Shown piece by piece: positions 27,301-40,400 of a stretch of 64,000 nt of DNA. Within the stretch, counting starts at the first letter, position 1. Every line of letters begins with the position of its first letter. The stretch is from Cardiocondyla obscurior (taxonomy: Eukaryota; Arthropoda; Insecta; Hymenoptera; Formicidae). The notes under the pieces were generated by a model. That model saw only the letters and a program-made list of their open reading frames with translations. It was not told the origin of the DNA and did not search any database. A program made the position numbers and the translations under genes. The stretch covers positions 4,566,001 to 4,630,000 of the forward strand of contig NC_091864.1 of assembly GCF_019399895.1 (NCBI RefSeq), in the 5' to 3' direction.

Positions 27301-28114
27301 CCTCGATGTTACGAAGTGGCCGTATCGGTACCTACCGCAGCGATGTTTATGAACTCGCGGCGTCAAACTCGATATTTATCCGACAAGGGGTGTAAAATTG
27401 TAAATCAACTCCCAAATGGGATGCCGTGAAATTTTATCGTAGTGAATGATATGGCTACTTTAAAACGCCACAATAGCAATAATGCGCACGCGTACGAAGA
27501 AAAAAAAACAAAAAAAAAAATCCGAGAATTACAAAACTTATATTTCGTGACAATGTATTACGCGTAATATCGCATTAAATATTTCTTCTATTTACATTCT
27601 TTATGCTGGCGTATTTTGTTCCGCTTGATAAAAGGTATTATTTTTATTCGAATATTTTTTACTTTACGTGAAAACGTCTATCGATAAATAATTTACTGTA
27701 ATCCTCGGTATAATTCTGCTGGGAAGTGTGTTAAACATTTTTCATATAACTCCCCCGTAATCTCGTCTTAAATTATTTAACCGTATCAACTGGCTCGATA
27801 AGATTAGCGAAGCGATGCGTCTTCTGTCGTGGCTTCTCGATAATTCCTGATTACGAGTGGAGCGTGGCCGGCTACGCGATTTAAAAGAAATTATGGCCAT
27901 CTTATTTACGTTGTCCGGATATCGGCTTCGGGTCGCACTATTTCACGGGGATTTAGGACGCGCAATTAACAGATAAAATCTCGCTATTTTTCTGGCTCTT
28001 AAAAGCCTCCCTTAAAAGATAGAGTTACTCGCCGTGGTTCGTACTCTGGACAAACGTAACAATTTATACAACATTAAGCAACGCCAGAACCTTTTTTCCC
28101 ACCTAGATTGTTTC
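21335..28114. other. Non-coding stretch, no gene seen
   Basis: T runs occur at about 22379-22393 and 26650-26667, and a C/T-rich tract at 26335-26400. A perfect-but-one tandem duplication of a 12-base unit (GCTGCCGGTGA plus T or C) occurs at 25292-25315. Open frames are short, overlap on both strands and show no recognisable domain. Confidence 0.4.
25292..25315. repeat. 12-base tandem duplication
   Basis: GCTGCCGGTGAT is followed directly by GCTGCCGGTGAC. Only two units are present, with no sign of a larger array. Confidence 0.8.
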
Positions 28115-28133
28115 GTGTGTGTGTGTGTGTGTG
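28115..28133. repeat. (GT)n microsatellite
   Basis: About nine uninterrupted GT units. Confidence 0.95.
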
Positions 28134-28829
28134 CGTTCTTCCGTTTTGCAAAGAGACCCAACCCCTCGTGATTTAACGAGCCCATTAATCGTGCGTCGCA
28201 AGTGTATCTCAGTAAAGTAAAGGGTAAGACGACGCGATGGATTTAAATTGTCGGGATGATAGCGCGCCGGGATAACAGGAATGTCCCGTTAACCCTCTCG
28301 TCGGTAAAAAAAAAAGAAAAAGTGCATTTGGAGGCACGAAGCGATTCCCAGAAAGACCCTCGGTCGAGAGCTACAGACGGGGTGAAGACACGGTTCTCGG
28401 AGACTCAAGTATCTCATTTTTGATCCACTCGACAAGTCGAAGTGGTGAGTGCAGGCTATCCCCGACGTTTTCGAGGATCGTAACGCGAGAGCATCAGGCG
28501 AGCGTTTCTTTCACGTCTTCGTCGTTTTGCGTGTCGCCGCAAACCATTTCTGAGCGTACATGCCGAATAGATGATTTCGTTTGTCCGGTGCGGCTCTCGA
28601 AATACGCCTAACGTTCTTGCCATTTTTGCAATTTTCATGTATACTTGGTCGACGCTATTTACATATTTACGGTGTACGATAAAAATAACGGCGCAAAATG
28701 ACGGTATCGGATGAATATATGCGTGATCTGTTAAATTGGAACGTTTCTACCGTGATCGATTCTTGCGAATTTATCACTACTAGAAAAAATTATGCGCGCG
28801 CTACACGTGCGTTATTTTTTAAGGGACTC
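28134..28829. other. Non-coding stretch left of module copy 1
   Basis: Seen here are an inverted repeat at about 28424-28444 (CCACTCGAC facing GTCGAAGTGG) and a GTGAGT donor-like site on the plus strand at 28445 with no matching acceptor. If the module to the right is a set of first exons, this stretch would be the start of the next minus-strand intron. Confidence 0.35.
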
Positions 28830-28868
28830 CCAATTACAAACTACGAAAATAAAAATCATGCGACTTAC

Positions 28869-28912
28869 CAATCTGCATGAGCTTCAGCGGAGTTGTAGAG
28901 TTCTGCCGGTGA
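28869..28912 (-). ncRNA. Candidate second exon, module copy 1 (44 bases)
   Basis: On the minus strand the intron ends in TTTATGTTACAG, the exon runs from TCACCGGC to GCAGATTG, and a consensus GTAAGTCGC donor follows. Copy 2 keeps the same acceptor and donor but has a 39-base exon: two bases (CT) and three bases (CAT) are absent there. The net five-base difference would change the reading frame, so the exon is best read as untranslated or as part of a non-coding RNA. The partner exon downstream, at lower coordinates, was not identified. Confidence 0.5.
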
Positions 28913-29029
28913 CTGTAACATAAAGAACAGAATATTAATGTAGAGATGCTGGTATATCAATTAATAAAGTTAATAAAAAAGAAAAAATTTTTTTTAATTC
29001 AAGATTTTTTTTAAAGAATTAATTCTTAC
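28913..29029 (-). other. Short intron of module copy 1 (117 bases)
   Basis: Runs from GTAAGAATT to TTACAG on the minus strand and is AT-rich. The homologous intron in copy 2 is 118 bases, about 80 % alike by eye, and starts with GTGAGC instead. Both ends stay splice-competent while the interior has drifted. Confidence 0.5.
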
Positions 29030-29117
29030 CTAAAAGTTGCTCCGCCGATGCATGATGCCCTTCCCGGGCCTGTTCCTCCTCTCAGATGGGACGTGTCGAG
29101 CCATCCTTCCGCGCACT
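29030..29117 (-). ncRNA. Candidate first exon, module copy 1
   Basis: Begins near the CCAGT initiator-like site and ends TTTTAG at the donor. It shares CTGAGAGGAGG and CGGAGCAAC with copy 2 and with the diverged copy at 63.37-63.41 kb. An upstream-type open frame starts at the ATG near 29107 and runs 23 codons, ending exactly in the TAG that closes the exon. In copy 2 the equivalent ATG meets a stop after six codons, so this frame is not conserved. A second frame is open through both exons (reading CIGGATF across both copies), but in copy 1 it is shifted after the splice. Most likely a 5' untranslated exon. Confidence 0.45.
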
Positions 29118-29145
29118 GGAAACTCGCGAACACCCCGACCGTGAA

Positions 29146-29151
29146 TTTATA
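29146..29151 (-). promoter_or_regulatory. TATA box of module copy 1
   Basis: TATAAA on the minus strand, with a CCAGT initiator-like site whose A falls at 29117, 34 bases from the first T of the box. Insect TATA boxes usually lie about 30 bases upstream of the start, so the spacing is slightly long but workable. Box and spacing are identical in copy 2. Confidence 0.5.
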
Positions 29152-29360
29152 TCCGCGAAAATTACTCAACGATCACTCTCGCGCGTTCCATACTCGACAC
29201 TCGCGATTAGAAGAAAGTCGTGTGTTGAAAAACTACGCCCGAATACTCAGCGGAACTCGCGGAACGACCGACGAACCGGCTGCGGTTCGTATAATTAATA
29301 ATATCGACAGTGATGACACTTTCGTTGACAGCAGTGGATGCAGCTGCGTCGATCTGTAAC

Positions 29361-32300
29361 CAAAAAAAAAAAAAATATTAATTTAATAAATGTCAATAAT
29401 AGAATCGATTATTAGCTATTCAAGCGTTACACCAATTTTTTACTGATAGGATTCGCGATATCTCGTGAATCGGCTACCGGAGCTGCCGAGCGTGCAGTTT
29501 GCGATACATCGCAATCTATTAACAATCTCCAAACACTCAAGATATTGTGAGATGCGTGCAGATATAAAAATATTCCTCCCGGCCGTTTACGATGCGAAAT
29601 ACAATACATTCAAGCGGTATTACCGAGAGCGCGGAAAAGATGGAACGTTTTACAGGCCGGGGAGGGAAGGAGTGTTATCAGCCATTAGACTTCCTGTCGT
29701 CGGGACCGGGTTCTTTGAGACAAATCGTTATCATTTCACGTCCGGAGGCTATGATTTTTCAACGATTCCGACTGGACGCCATCGATGAAACGGCGACGCA
29801 TAAATCCGCGGTCCAGGAAATAGTTTTCACAGGCGGTCATACGATCAAAACGATATACCGACGTGCTTTCTCAGAACGTCATATTGGCGGCCGAACGGTT
29901 ATTCGGATATTTCCTCGTAGACGTAGGAAAGAAACATTCCGGTCATTTTAAACATCTCAAACGGTTACGCAGATTACGATGGAAAATACGTGAACAGTAA
30001 CGATATTGATAAGAATAACGATGGGTTTATTTCGAATTTTTTCAATATTATTAAAAGCGCTGAATGACGATTCGATTAAAATGGTTTTTACTGTATAAAT
30101 ATAACTAAAATAAGATCGCAATTAAAGTGAAATGAGTTTCCGTAAGTAAATATATACTACATTAACAATTTACTAATAATTGCACATTTATTATATAGGT
30201 GCACTTAAAACTTTTCGCGATTTATCTCAATTTATATTTTTAATTAAATTTCGCTCTTTAAGAATAGTGCATTGTAGAAATTTGTTTGACAATTTTTTCA
30301 AAAAAATAAAAAAACAGACGAGAAAATGCAAATAAATTTCTTTCGTCCCGATACGCTTATTGTGTTTTACGCAGATATACAAGTAACGCGATCTCCATTG
30401 TTTACACGAATGCATGTATATTTATCGAAGGTATTTGACTGAAATTTTAATTAAACTTGTTTTCCAATCATTCGATAGCTCTCATCACCCTTAATCATAT
30501 CTCAGAACTTTTTTAATTGAATTTGTCAATCAAAACTTCTATTATATTTCCTCTTAGGGATTTGTCATAGTAATTGCCGTCGAAATAACCGACTATTCGC
30601 TAGCAAAATCGTCGCCTATCATCGTGGTTAGGCATTCGGCCAACCCAGGTACAATGAACTTGTCCGGTCCATACCACTCTCATCCCTTTTCTCATGTACG
30701 AGTCTCAGAAAATACCGTTAAATTCCATGCATAGCTCTTAACGTTATCTCTTCTGTTTTCCTATCGACTTTTTTAATGCAATATTGCGAATATCACGCTT
30801 AACAGATTTTCAAAGATTTTTCTCACCGTCTATATTTACGTGTGTTTTCTGCTTATTACATTTGCATTACATCACGCTAGGTCGCGTTACATGCTTCACG
30901 GGACGCGATATGGAGTCTTTATGCAATCGCAATGTTATTATATCGTCGATTAGATCATATGCCGGTGCGAATGCAGCAACGTAATGTCTACGTAATTATT
31001 CCCGCGAGGATATTTTTGTCCAGCTACAGAATTTGCATTACATAAAACGCGTCATGGAAAGTCTAAATTTAATCAATATCTCTGCAGTTTTCGATTTATA
31101 CTAATGTGACGTAGTGAGATTCTTATCATCTTTTTATATCACTTTTTGCCGGAATAAAAAAGAAAATAATAATTTTACAATCATATATTTTTATAAATTT
31201 TTAATACAACATACGTAGCTATAAAATTATTATTACTTCTTTTTATTACTATCGGCGTTAAGCAACAAACTTTTACTGCGTTTTATTTGATAAATTCTCG
31301 TACTCCTCGATACTGTGTTCTTACCTTTTGTCTTACAAAGTTTGCAGTGTTAGAGTACCGTCAAGATACAAAAACATGTCCGAGTACTTCCGCCGTTCCT
31401 ATGTACACGAGTGGCGATTTGCATTTACGGTAGAACCGGGAGCTTGCTGCTCGAACGAGCGTTTAAATATTTTTATGCCGGGGAGAACTTCGAAAGCATT
31501 TCCAATTAAAAGTTTGAACCGTCTTTTGCATGTAGCTTCGTTCTTGGACTTTTGCCTCTCAAAGATTCACCATCGCGTTAATAATGCGATATATGAATTT
31601 CGCTCGGCCGACTAGTCCCTCGATATTCCCATCGATAGATTTTCTAGTTTTAAATTGCATCACACTGCGGTTTCTAAAAGGGCTTGAAAAGTTACGGGGA
31701 ACGAAATTACAGGAAGTGAAACAAATTTTTGTACCTCAAAGTCTAACTGTATTAATAGTTTTTTTTTCTTTTTTATTAATTTAGAAAAGAAAAAAATTTG
31801 TTTGTTATTTTTGTTATTAATTAAATTTATTGTGAAATTGTGTAATTGTAAAAATATCCATTTGTTATTTGCGAATGTGTACATATACCTCTTATTTACA
31901 TTCAAATAAAATTTTGACATTGGTCCCGAATTTCTAGCGGACACTGAAAAAGTTTCACTTCTATATTGCATTTGACAAATTATTTTCTCTTCTTACTTTT
32001 GAGACTTGATGCAATAATATCATAAGCGTAGTGTACAAGGACAGCTTGTGGACAGTTTTATTAAATGCGACTTAACCCACCTATTATTCGCGAAAGTCTG
32101 ACGTAATGCGGTTTTGTTCTTAATAATATTATGACATTTAGTATATATTATTACGTTTAAATAATTACTATAATTGGAACATTATGTCAATAGTTATAAT
32201 ATATAATTATCGATTTTCATTCATACAATATTAATTAATTTGACTTGATTAATTACATGTTTGTTACTGCAATCCTTAGTTAATAATGCATTTAATTAAT

Positions 32301-35300
32301 TAAAGCTGCAGATTTTAACTTTGTGCATTAAATGGGATAAAGTCACGCTTCTGTCGGCGGTGCCGCAATTGATTTAAACACGAAGAACAAATTCTACGAG
32401 CGAAATTGTTATTCCTCGTTAATCAGCAGCAACTTGGACCGAGTTCCTGACATTTTTCGAAACGCTCTAATTTCCTTCGTATAATTTAATCGCGCTAGAC
32501 GACTCGCTCATTCACATTCGGTAAACTTCTATCGGCGTGGGATACGGTGTACTAATTAAAACTTAGTAAAAGCGCGGACAAAAATATATTTCCATTTCCA
32601 TTCTCGGATCCCGTAAAAACAGCCGTGACAAATAAATTCCCGTCGGCGCGACGCGTTACAAAGTTTAGGTGCGCGACCGACGTAATGACGATGCATGTGC
32701 ATTATGCATTAAACAAAAGCGTCAGACACGGGGCGCGCCGACGGGAAAAGTGTTAAACATCGCCCAGAGCCAACGGGTTCAACGAGTGTCCTCGTGACAG
32801 AAGTACCTCGACGATATAATGGACGTCTCGCCCGCACACGCCATAAATGCGAGTAAAAAGCGTTTTGTTTTGCATCGCTCCCCGTGGCGTCATTCCGACG
32901 GACCGACTTGTCGAAAACTGTAACCGATGTGCGCTCGATGCACGACCGGTTTGATCACATAACGGAAAACATAGCGGAAGGATATCGGGCCGGTCGTTTC
33001 GCCAATGTTATCGCCGTGAATGTCTGCGGGCAATGAGTGGCAGATAAAAGCGCGTGTAAAAATCAGAAATAATTGAAAACTACAGTCGGAAGGTGAGAAC
33101 ATGTTTTCCGACGTATACGCTTTTAAGTTAATTAACTGAGGAAATCATTTCGAGCGTAATATCCTCGTGCGTTGGTGCACAATTTACTTCAGAAAACGTC
33201 ACTGCTCTTGCTATCGAAACGGTCTCCTTCGAGTAGTACTTTTGCGAATTAGTCGTTCGACAAACATACGCATCGCGTCTGCTGCAGCCCTTTTTTTCAA
33301 ATTACCTTTTTGATTTATGCCTGCGCGCGGCCGTCGTATCCCCGCACGCTCGCTTTTCCCATTTACATGCAGATGCCACCGCACGAACGATGTAATTGGA
33401 CGTAGTGCGCTTATGAAACAGGAAATGCAAACGCACTTTGGAGAACCCGCGCGCTCTCGAGGCTCGCGTCTCCTTCCCTGAAGAATCTCTCGCGAAGAAT
33501 CGTTTACTCGTAATTTTGTCCTAATTTGCGCGTAATTAATTAATCGCAATTTTTTCACTATCAACTTGTGTTACTTGTCGAGGGAAGAAATCGAGTTTCC
33601 TCCAACTTTTAAATACTGGAAAAATTGTTTGAAATCTTTTTGCCGATCGCGCACAATATCGCGGATCGCGAAGAAAATCGGTGGAAACTTTTTGAGAAGT
33701 GTACAATATTACCTGATTCTGGTACTACGTGTTTGCATATCGCAAATGAATGAAAATGTCGTTGATGAAAAGCGCTGCGAGCGAGCGGATGAAACTCGGC
33801 GGTAAGAAAATAAATGTCGAAATAAAACGCGTGAATTTCTCGAGAAATTTTTGCGCGAACGAGCCGCGAATGTGCTATTATCGAAAAGGGAGTTCTCATG
33901 CAAATTGCCGGGAGCGTCATTTTCGGGATAAATGGCAAGAAATAAAGCAGGCGCGCCAAAACAAACATTCGAGAAACAAATAGTTCTTATCTACCGCCCA
34001 GCGATGCCACGGTATTGCTCGTTATATCAGACGGGTAACAGGCGAGTGCGCTGATAAAAAGAAATTTATTTGCGTTTAATTTCACGCAATGTGTCACGGC
34101 GTGTTAGAGAGAAATATCGTTTAATATTGTTTCCGGTCCGGTATAAATGATGTCCCGAAAACACGTTGGCCTCGCCGATATTAGACGCTTAAATTACTTC
34201 AATCATTTTTCCCATCTGTCCGTGCGGGCACGAATTTTTCAAGCCGCAACGCGAGACCTAAAGGAAGCCAGTCAATAATTTAGGTATAATTCCAGGGAAA
34301 TGTTGAGTCATTTGCCACGACGTCAATTACAGCAACCTCTGCCGGTCGATTTGCTTGAAACGTACCGAGGAATTCGCGAGCTCTCCCGCGGGACGCCTCG
34401 CGATTCCACGCCGCTGTTTTCGCACTCGGGGGTGTGAAGCACGCTCCGCCGCGCTTTGCGCGCGCTGATTTATTATTCGTAGAAAATTTATTCGCAGCGG
34501 AGAACGCGTACGCGCAGCGGGAGCGTGTGCACGTTGTACGCTTGCATATACGGCCCGATAACGATATACCATCGCTCGTGTACTCGGTCGGCCGTGTAAG
34601 CGGGAGGACAAAGGGAAAATCTGCCGCGCGATAAATTCCGGAAATCAATTCGATTTGCGAGGCACAAGCGCGGCAACGACGGCGGTGGCGTTCCAGCCGA
34701 CGGACACGGAGTGGTGCGAACTAATATAATGGTGGGCACGAGAGAGAGGGCGGGCGAGGAGGTGCGATAAATAATAATTATTGCAACCAAGCTCGCGGGG
34801 GCTAATGCACGATGCCCCTCGGCCACCGCTGGCCGCCGTGTAACGTTCCCACCCTTCGGTTCTTCCTCCGCACGCCTGAAAATATAGCGCGCGCGGTGAG
34901 TGATAATTGCATTTCGGGGCTGGTAACGGTGCTGGGCGGCGGTACAATTTCCGTTACATTGTACGCGGTTGTACTTTAGCCCCGTGGACTGCTGCAACGC
35001 GGCTTCGCTCATCCCGAATTGTTATTATTTGAGCGCGTTTAACCGTAAGGGAGGTACGTGCGGGGGCGCGCGCCCGCGCGAATGTTTTCGAGAAATTGGC
35101 GCGTCGGGCGCGTGTGGATTTTAAGTGCTTTAAACGCGAGAAAATTGGACGCCTCGTTCGCGTGACGGTGATGAAATTGGAGCACTACGCTGCACTCGGG
35201 ATTGCTCGGCATCTACGGAAAACTGGATATTACCGGTACGGTGATATAGTCTGAGATTACATTGGATTTTTAAATGTCTGTATTATTTTACTGATTTTTA

Positions 35301-35859
35301 ACGAGATCGAATGGTTATATGGTGTAATTATAACATGTGTTTTGAAATTTTTTCTTACGTTATAATATTCGGCGTAGAAAAGTGCATTTCGCGATATTTT
35401 TCGAAATAGCAGAGCTCCGTCGAGTGGGTCTGCAGACGTTATTGAATTTGAAGCACCTCGTTGTCCGCTTTTCTGATAACCGCGACTTGAGAGAGCTGCT
35501 GAGAACGAAATGCGAAGATCTGCGACGCAGAGGTGGAATAAAGGCAAGTTTTCTTATGGAAATTCAGGGAAGTTTAGCCGCCCGCGAAAATATGACAGTC
35601 GCACGACCCAGAATATGCGTTCTTCGCTAAATTCATACGTCATAATTCTCGCCGCGGTTCTTACCGTCGCTATTTCTTGTACTCCGCTATTTTATAAACG
35701 GACATTGAAATAGAAAGGCAGAAAGAAAGAAAGAAAGCAGAGCGAGAGATAACATCCGCGAGCGCGATACATTTTGCGATATTATTTTTGAATTATGTTT
35801 TTGAGACAGATTACGATATCTGGACTATATTCGTCCTCAATTTCAACATTCGCGCGTGA
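29361..35859. other. Non-coding stretch, no firm gene
   Basis: Overlapping plus-strand frames of 107 and 119 codons at 29465-29951 are open, but in different frames and without a domain. The stretch 30000-32400 is AT-rich with nothing recognised. The stretch 34380-35200 is GC-rich and CpG-rich and holds a 174-codon minus-strand frame at 34488-35012, overlapped by other long frames, which fits GC-driven absence of stops. A short (GAAA)n lies at 35718-35738. Confidence 0.4.
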
Positions 35860-36312
35860 ATTATAGTTGCGCAGCCTGAAAGAAATCAGGTCGCGGTGGT
35901 TAAAAGAATCGCCGTGCCTTCCGTTCGTAAGAACAAAAAGAGCACTCGCGCGGAAATGTATATCCGATTTAACGAGCCGCGACAGCGCGAGCGCAACGGA
36001 GAACGGTCTCGCTCTTGGACGGTAAAGTTTCGTCTTCGGGAACAGAATAACAAGTTCATCCTCGCGGTCGACGAAGAATCCGGATTGCAGTCTCCTTGGC
36101 TGGGGGGGATATTACCCGCGAGGCCGTCCGTAAGCGAGCAAAGAATATCGTTTCATTTTCCTAAGGTACACCGCGGTCATAAATTCTACGTAGCGCAGTA
36201 CAACAAGCGGCACCGAAGAAAAGAGGGTGGCTGGATACGTGCTGGCGAAAGGAAGCGACCACGGGGAAGGACGATTGGGGAAGGAGAGGCTGCGTGCTCG
36301 AAAGATAATTAA
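35860..36312 (+). other. Long open frame of doubtful coding status
   Basis: About 150 codons without a stop, ending at a TAA at 36310-36312. The first ATG in frame is roughly 30 codons in (near 35956), so a full-length protein would need an upstream exon. Translation is rich in Arg, Lys, Glu and Ser, with no signal peptide, zinc-finger or other motif I recognise. The local GC content is high, and a frame of this size is expected now and then by chance. No good acceptor or donor defines an exon. This is the longest plus-strand frame outside low-complexity DNA, which is the only reason to list it. Confidence 0.12.
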
Positions 36313-36433
36313 AATGTCTTGGCGTCCTGCGCCGAGGCGCGAGTTATAGCCCGAAGTTGCCACAGTGGCATAAGCGGGGCATCCGACGGCTTTGCCGGGG
36401 AGTTACCGGCTCGCGCAATTCCCGTAACGGCGC

Positions 36434-37490
36434 GAGTTAACGAGCTGTGAACCCGTGAACCTCGTAGCAGCCTTTGCGGCGGAGGATGCTGCGAGAAACG
36501 CGCGTTAGCTCTTCCGGATTCACCGGGATCAAAGAGGAAAAAGGCATTCTCTTTCCTCCTTTTCTTTTTCCCACCCTCACGGATAATATGTTTGCACGAA
36601 AATTTTAGGATACGACCCGATTACGCTTCCGAAATTGTAAACACGTTTTTAACTCACCCGAATTTTTTCCATTATATTTTTGATTAAAAAAGGGGAAGAG
36701 TTTAAGGCTTATTCGACACACCTTACGCTCGTACCTTTCAGCACTTTAATTTTTAATTACATATCTCGTATATTTCACACAAAAGAGCCTAATAAAAGAG
36801 AGAAAATGGTAGAATGCACACAATGCAGAAGCTTTCTCTTTCTTCGCGCGCGCACCTGTTTCATCGCTACGGAGGTGTCCTAAATCTATTCTCGGTGAAA
36901 ACGATAGAATTGACGGCGGTGCGGTTTAGTCTGATTCCCTCAACAGCGAGAGTTAACGAGCTGTGAATTCGCCACCGGTACTCTCTGTAGGAAGAGAGTC
37001 GGTGCAAACGGCGGCGATCTCGCGTCAGGGACAAGCAACAGAAAACCAGTCGCAATTGCGAACGGGAGGCACCGCAAAGTGTGCGGTTGGCAAAAGTGAA
37101 TAGTTAACGGGACGTGAATTCATAAACGCTACGGGTATCACTGTGCGAGTAAAATGTCACAATTGCTATTGCATGCAGATAACAGAACCGTCGAGCACAG
37201 TTTGAGTTAACATTTCGCAAAGAAAGATTGCGGAAGTGCTATCAAATTTCGGCGCACGTTTCCGACAGAGGATGCGTGCAAATTATGAACATAAGCTGGC
37301 AGTTAGTAATTTGATTGTCTTCTTTGGAAATTTATTATGTATTAGAAATGTGTTAGAATTTATCGATAATTCGCGAGATGAAGCCTGCCCATCAGTTCGG
37401 GTTTCCACAACGAGTTATCGGTTCATGCAGAATTTCCACAACAGTCTGAGTTAACGAGCCGTGAACTCGTGAACACACCGTAGAAGTGTT
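36434..37490 (+). repeat. Irregular array of a GAGTTAAC-centred motif
   Basis: Starts at 36434, 36950, 37101 (TAGTTAACGGGACGTGAA), 37204 and 37448. The best three read GAGTTAACGAGCTGTGAA or GAGTTAACGAGCCGTGAA. The 36434 and 37448 copies also share CGTGAAC and a following CGTAG. Both contain ACGAG facing CTCGT, so short hairpins are possible. A CAACAG or CACAG lies just before the motif in three copies. Spacings (about 516, 151, 103 and 244 bases) are irregular, so this is not a simple tandem satellite. Function unknown. Confidence 0.55.
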
Positions 37491-40400
37491 ACGACGTGAT
37501 GCAGAGAATTCAGTAGGAAGCAAACCTTTCTGCTAAATTGAGCGTATATAATGATAATGGTGGGAGACAGAGAATCCATCCGCGATGACGGACCCGTTTG
37601 ACCTAGGCCGTTGGAACGTTAACAGGAAATTCATTAACGATCGACCAAAATGTGGCTTAAAGTATCGACGAGTTTCTCTTCGTATCGTTTAATGTAAAAT
37701 TGATTTAACGTACGGCGATTAAATTACGCTGCCGCGTAAAAAATCATACATTTTAGAAGTTAATTCGCATTCGCGATATCGTCGCGGTATTAAAACAGTT
37801 TTCTTTAATGTAGAAGTAAGAATAAATAACGCGCGTAAATTCTAATATTTAGTATTACAAAAATAAATTTTAATACATAAAAAGAAAAATGTTTTTCATA
37901 TATTATTTTATCAGCCAAATAAAATTGGGGACAAATTTACTTATTAAATGTTTTATCCGCACCGCAAACGCCTTTTATTTGATCAACTGTATTTTTGATG
38001 TTAGAATTAAACGGATGGATGAAAATGACTGATTCAGTGAAAGTTTCAATTACAGGCTCGAGCGTTATCGCTTCCTCTATCGAAGCCTGTATTCGGAAAA
38101 TGTTTGATTAAAAGGACGCGTCGCTCCGGTAAATTTTCAACGCTAACGAGTTGCATATTAAGGAGTACTACGTAAAAAGTATCCAGTATATTATTACGCG
38201 ACTACTGCACAATTGCGTTTCTCTCTCCTCGATCCACGTCCATTATCGAGCCATCCAATCAGTCGCCTTCAATATCACACGTACCGTCCAAAGATATTAA
38301 ATCATGCGATGCCGTAATGCAATATAATTACTGCGACGTTTCCTCGCGCCATTTACAGTAAAATAACGTCGGTTGTACCTATCCAACTAAATTTCGATAT
38401 TTTTCAACATTTCAATAAATTTGCGTTGATCATTTGTAATTATAAAAAAAACGTCTGTTATTTTTTGAATTTTTTAATTATTCTAATTTTTTTTTTAATG
38501 TTTTATTTGTATTCGTTTATATAATTATCGCAGATTGAAATAACTCCTCTCTTTGAACGTAAATGATAAAAATAATAAGGATGTAATACATAACCTAACC
38601 AAATTACATCCGACAGAAAGTATACAACTTTTGTTTCAAAGACACCGATATAAACGTTGTTGTCGGCCGGGATTTGCCTGGCAATAGTAAAAGCCTTTTT
38701 ACAGAGTACCTTTCGACCCGACGAAGTTGTACATTCGTTCGATCGGTGGCTGCATCCTGCGTGATTTATCGCTAGCCTTATCGCCGTTAGCGGCGGCCCT
38801 TCGATAGCGCTGATCGTTTCCTATATTTTACAGCCGCCGTGATTTATCGTTCGTTTCGCGAGTTCCCCGGCGCAATTATCAGTAACTCCTGCTGCGCAAC
38901 AGAGATTAGAAGCCGCCCCCGATCGCATTACTCGACTCACGATTTTATCGGCTTTAACTATCGACGCAACCGGCTACGATTATTAAGTGTTCCACGGTAG
39001 CAAGCCGAGCTGCAATTTTTCGTAGTATTGGTTGACCTTTGGATTTTCTCTCGCGAAAAGGCGAAGACAAATTTTGACGACGTGTCAGCGGAAATTCTAA
39101 TGTTATTAACGATCTTGTACATGCTTGTCAAAATTAAACAGTAAAAAGTTTTTACTCGAATAAATATAATTTTGATAATTAATTTAAATTTTCTTTAATT
39201 TAAATATATCCGATACACCGCTTCGTAATTGTTTTAGAAATGAAAAGAAGGGGTATATCATAATTAAATTACTTTTTATAAAAAATAGTGGTTAACGGAA
39301 TAAAAACTGCGCGCGTAATGCCTGTTCTCTTATTGAACGAAATGTCGCGACATGTTCGAATCGTGCTTTAATTAAACCTGCCAAATTTATGCTCGGTAAC
39401 TGAATTTCCTGCAGAATTAATTTCGAATAAAGTATACCGCTTATGTCGTACAACGCTTGGCGTGCATACCCGGGCTATTATGCACCTAGCGAGCGAATCT
39501 AATCCTAACATAATGCATCTCGCCCCGAGGACACACTGCCGAAAGTAATTTTTTAAATATAAAAAGAATATGGTTACGGACTTTATTAGATAGTTTTACC
39601 AATGCAAAAATATTAGAACAATGCAGGCGTGTTATCCAAGCTACGTTGATCAATGCAATTAAAGAATCACACTATTAAAACGAATAAAGTATCAAGAGAA
39701 ATAAAAGAGAAAAAAATTAATTACGTAGCTTCGCTCGCGTGAAATAGTGGACAGATATGTGAAATATCTATCGACAGGACAGGAGTATTTTAAATAATTT
39801 TTATTTCCTACATGCAAACCAAGCGAATCTCAAATCTTTCGTCACTCACGTCACGATATCAGTAGCACTATCACGTCCACGTGTCGTGAAAGCCGCGAAA
39901 AAAAGGCTACGAATGCAAGGCAACTCGGCTCGTATGGAAATTCTTTGACGGGAAGCGAGCCAGGAACCGAAGGGCGGGCGCAGGACGGCCGGAACATTAT
40001 CTATGGAAAGAGCAAGAGGGGTCGTTATGGAATGGTGGTGCACGAGCGGTTCGATTCTACTGCCGTGCCCATGGCAGAAAGAACACCGGTGGTCCCGCTT
40101 TACCCGCAGGGCCGGTTGAAGCTTTTGCGATCGTTGTAACTACCGAACGCTACTTTCCGAATGCAGAACAGAAAGCACTACCCTCGCGAAGAAAGACTAA
40201 AAAAAAAAAAAGAAAAAAAAGTACAAAGCGAAAAGAAGCAAGGCGCGATCTCTTGCAGTCTCGATAAATGATGTTCTGTAAAGTGAACGAATTTTCGATC
40301 TTCCCTTCGTGAAGCTTCACGACTCGGATTATCCGCCGGCGCCTACATACATTTCCAAAACAGTTGAAACCGGCCCTGCTAACCCATCACCCCTATCTAG

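Larger units (their letters stand above)
28830..29360 (-). repeat. Duplicated promoter/first-exon module, copy 1
   Basis: About 530 bases homologous to 54713-55235 in the same orientation, with unrelated flanks. The similarity is uneven. The block 29102-29290, around and upstream of the TATA box, differs from copy 2 at only about seven places, while the intron and exons are clearly more diverged. The module contains a TATA box, two candidate exons and a short intron, annotated separately. Indels of two bases and of other lengths not divisible by three separate the copies on both strands, so no shared protein frame survives. Likely a duplicated gene start; a dispersed repeat family with splice-like ends is the alternative. 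Confidence 0.8.

Noticed and set aside
29048..29359. Plus-strand frames through the conserved module block (and at 54917-55174)
   Set aside because: The copies share residues such as SAHWKLANTPTVNLYPRK, but a two-base indel throws the frames apart soon after, so the similarity comes from DNA-level identity.
34488..35012. Minus-strand frame of 174 codons
   Set aside because: GC-rich and CpG-rich DNA with other long frames overlapping it. No domain, no signal peptide and no good splice sites at its edges.
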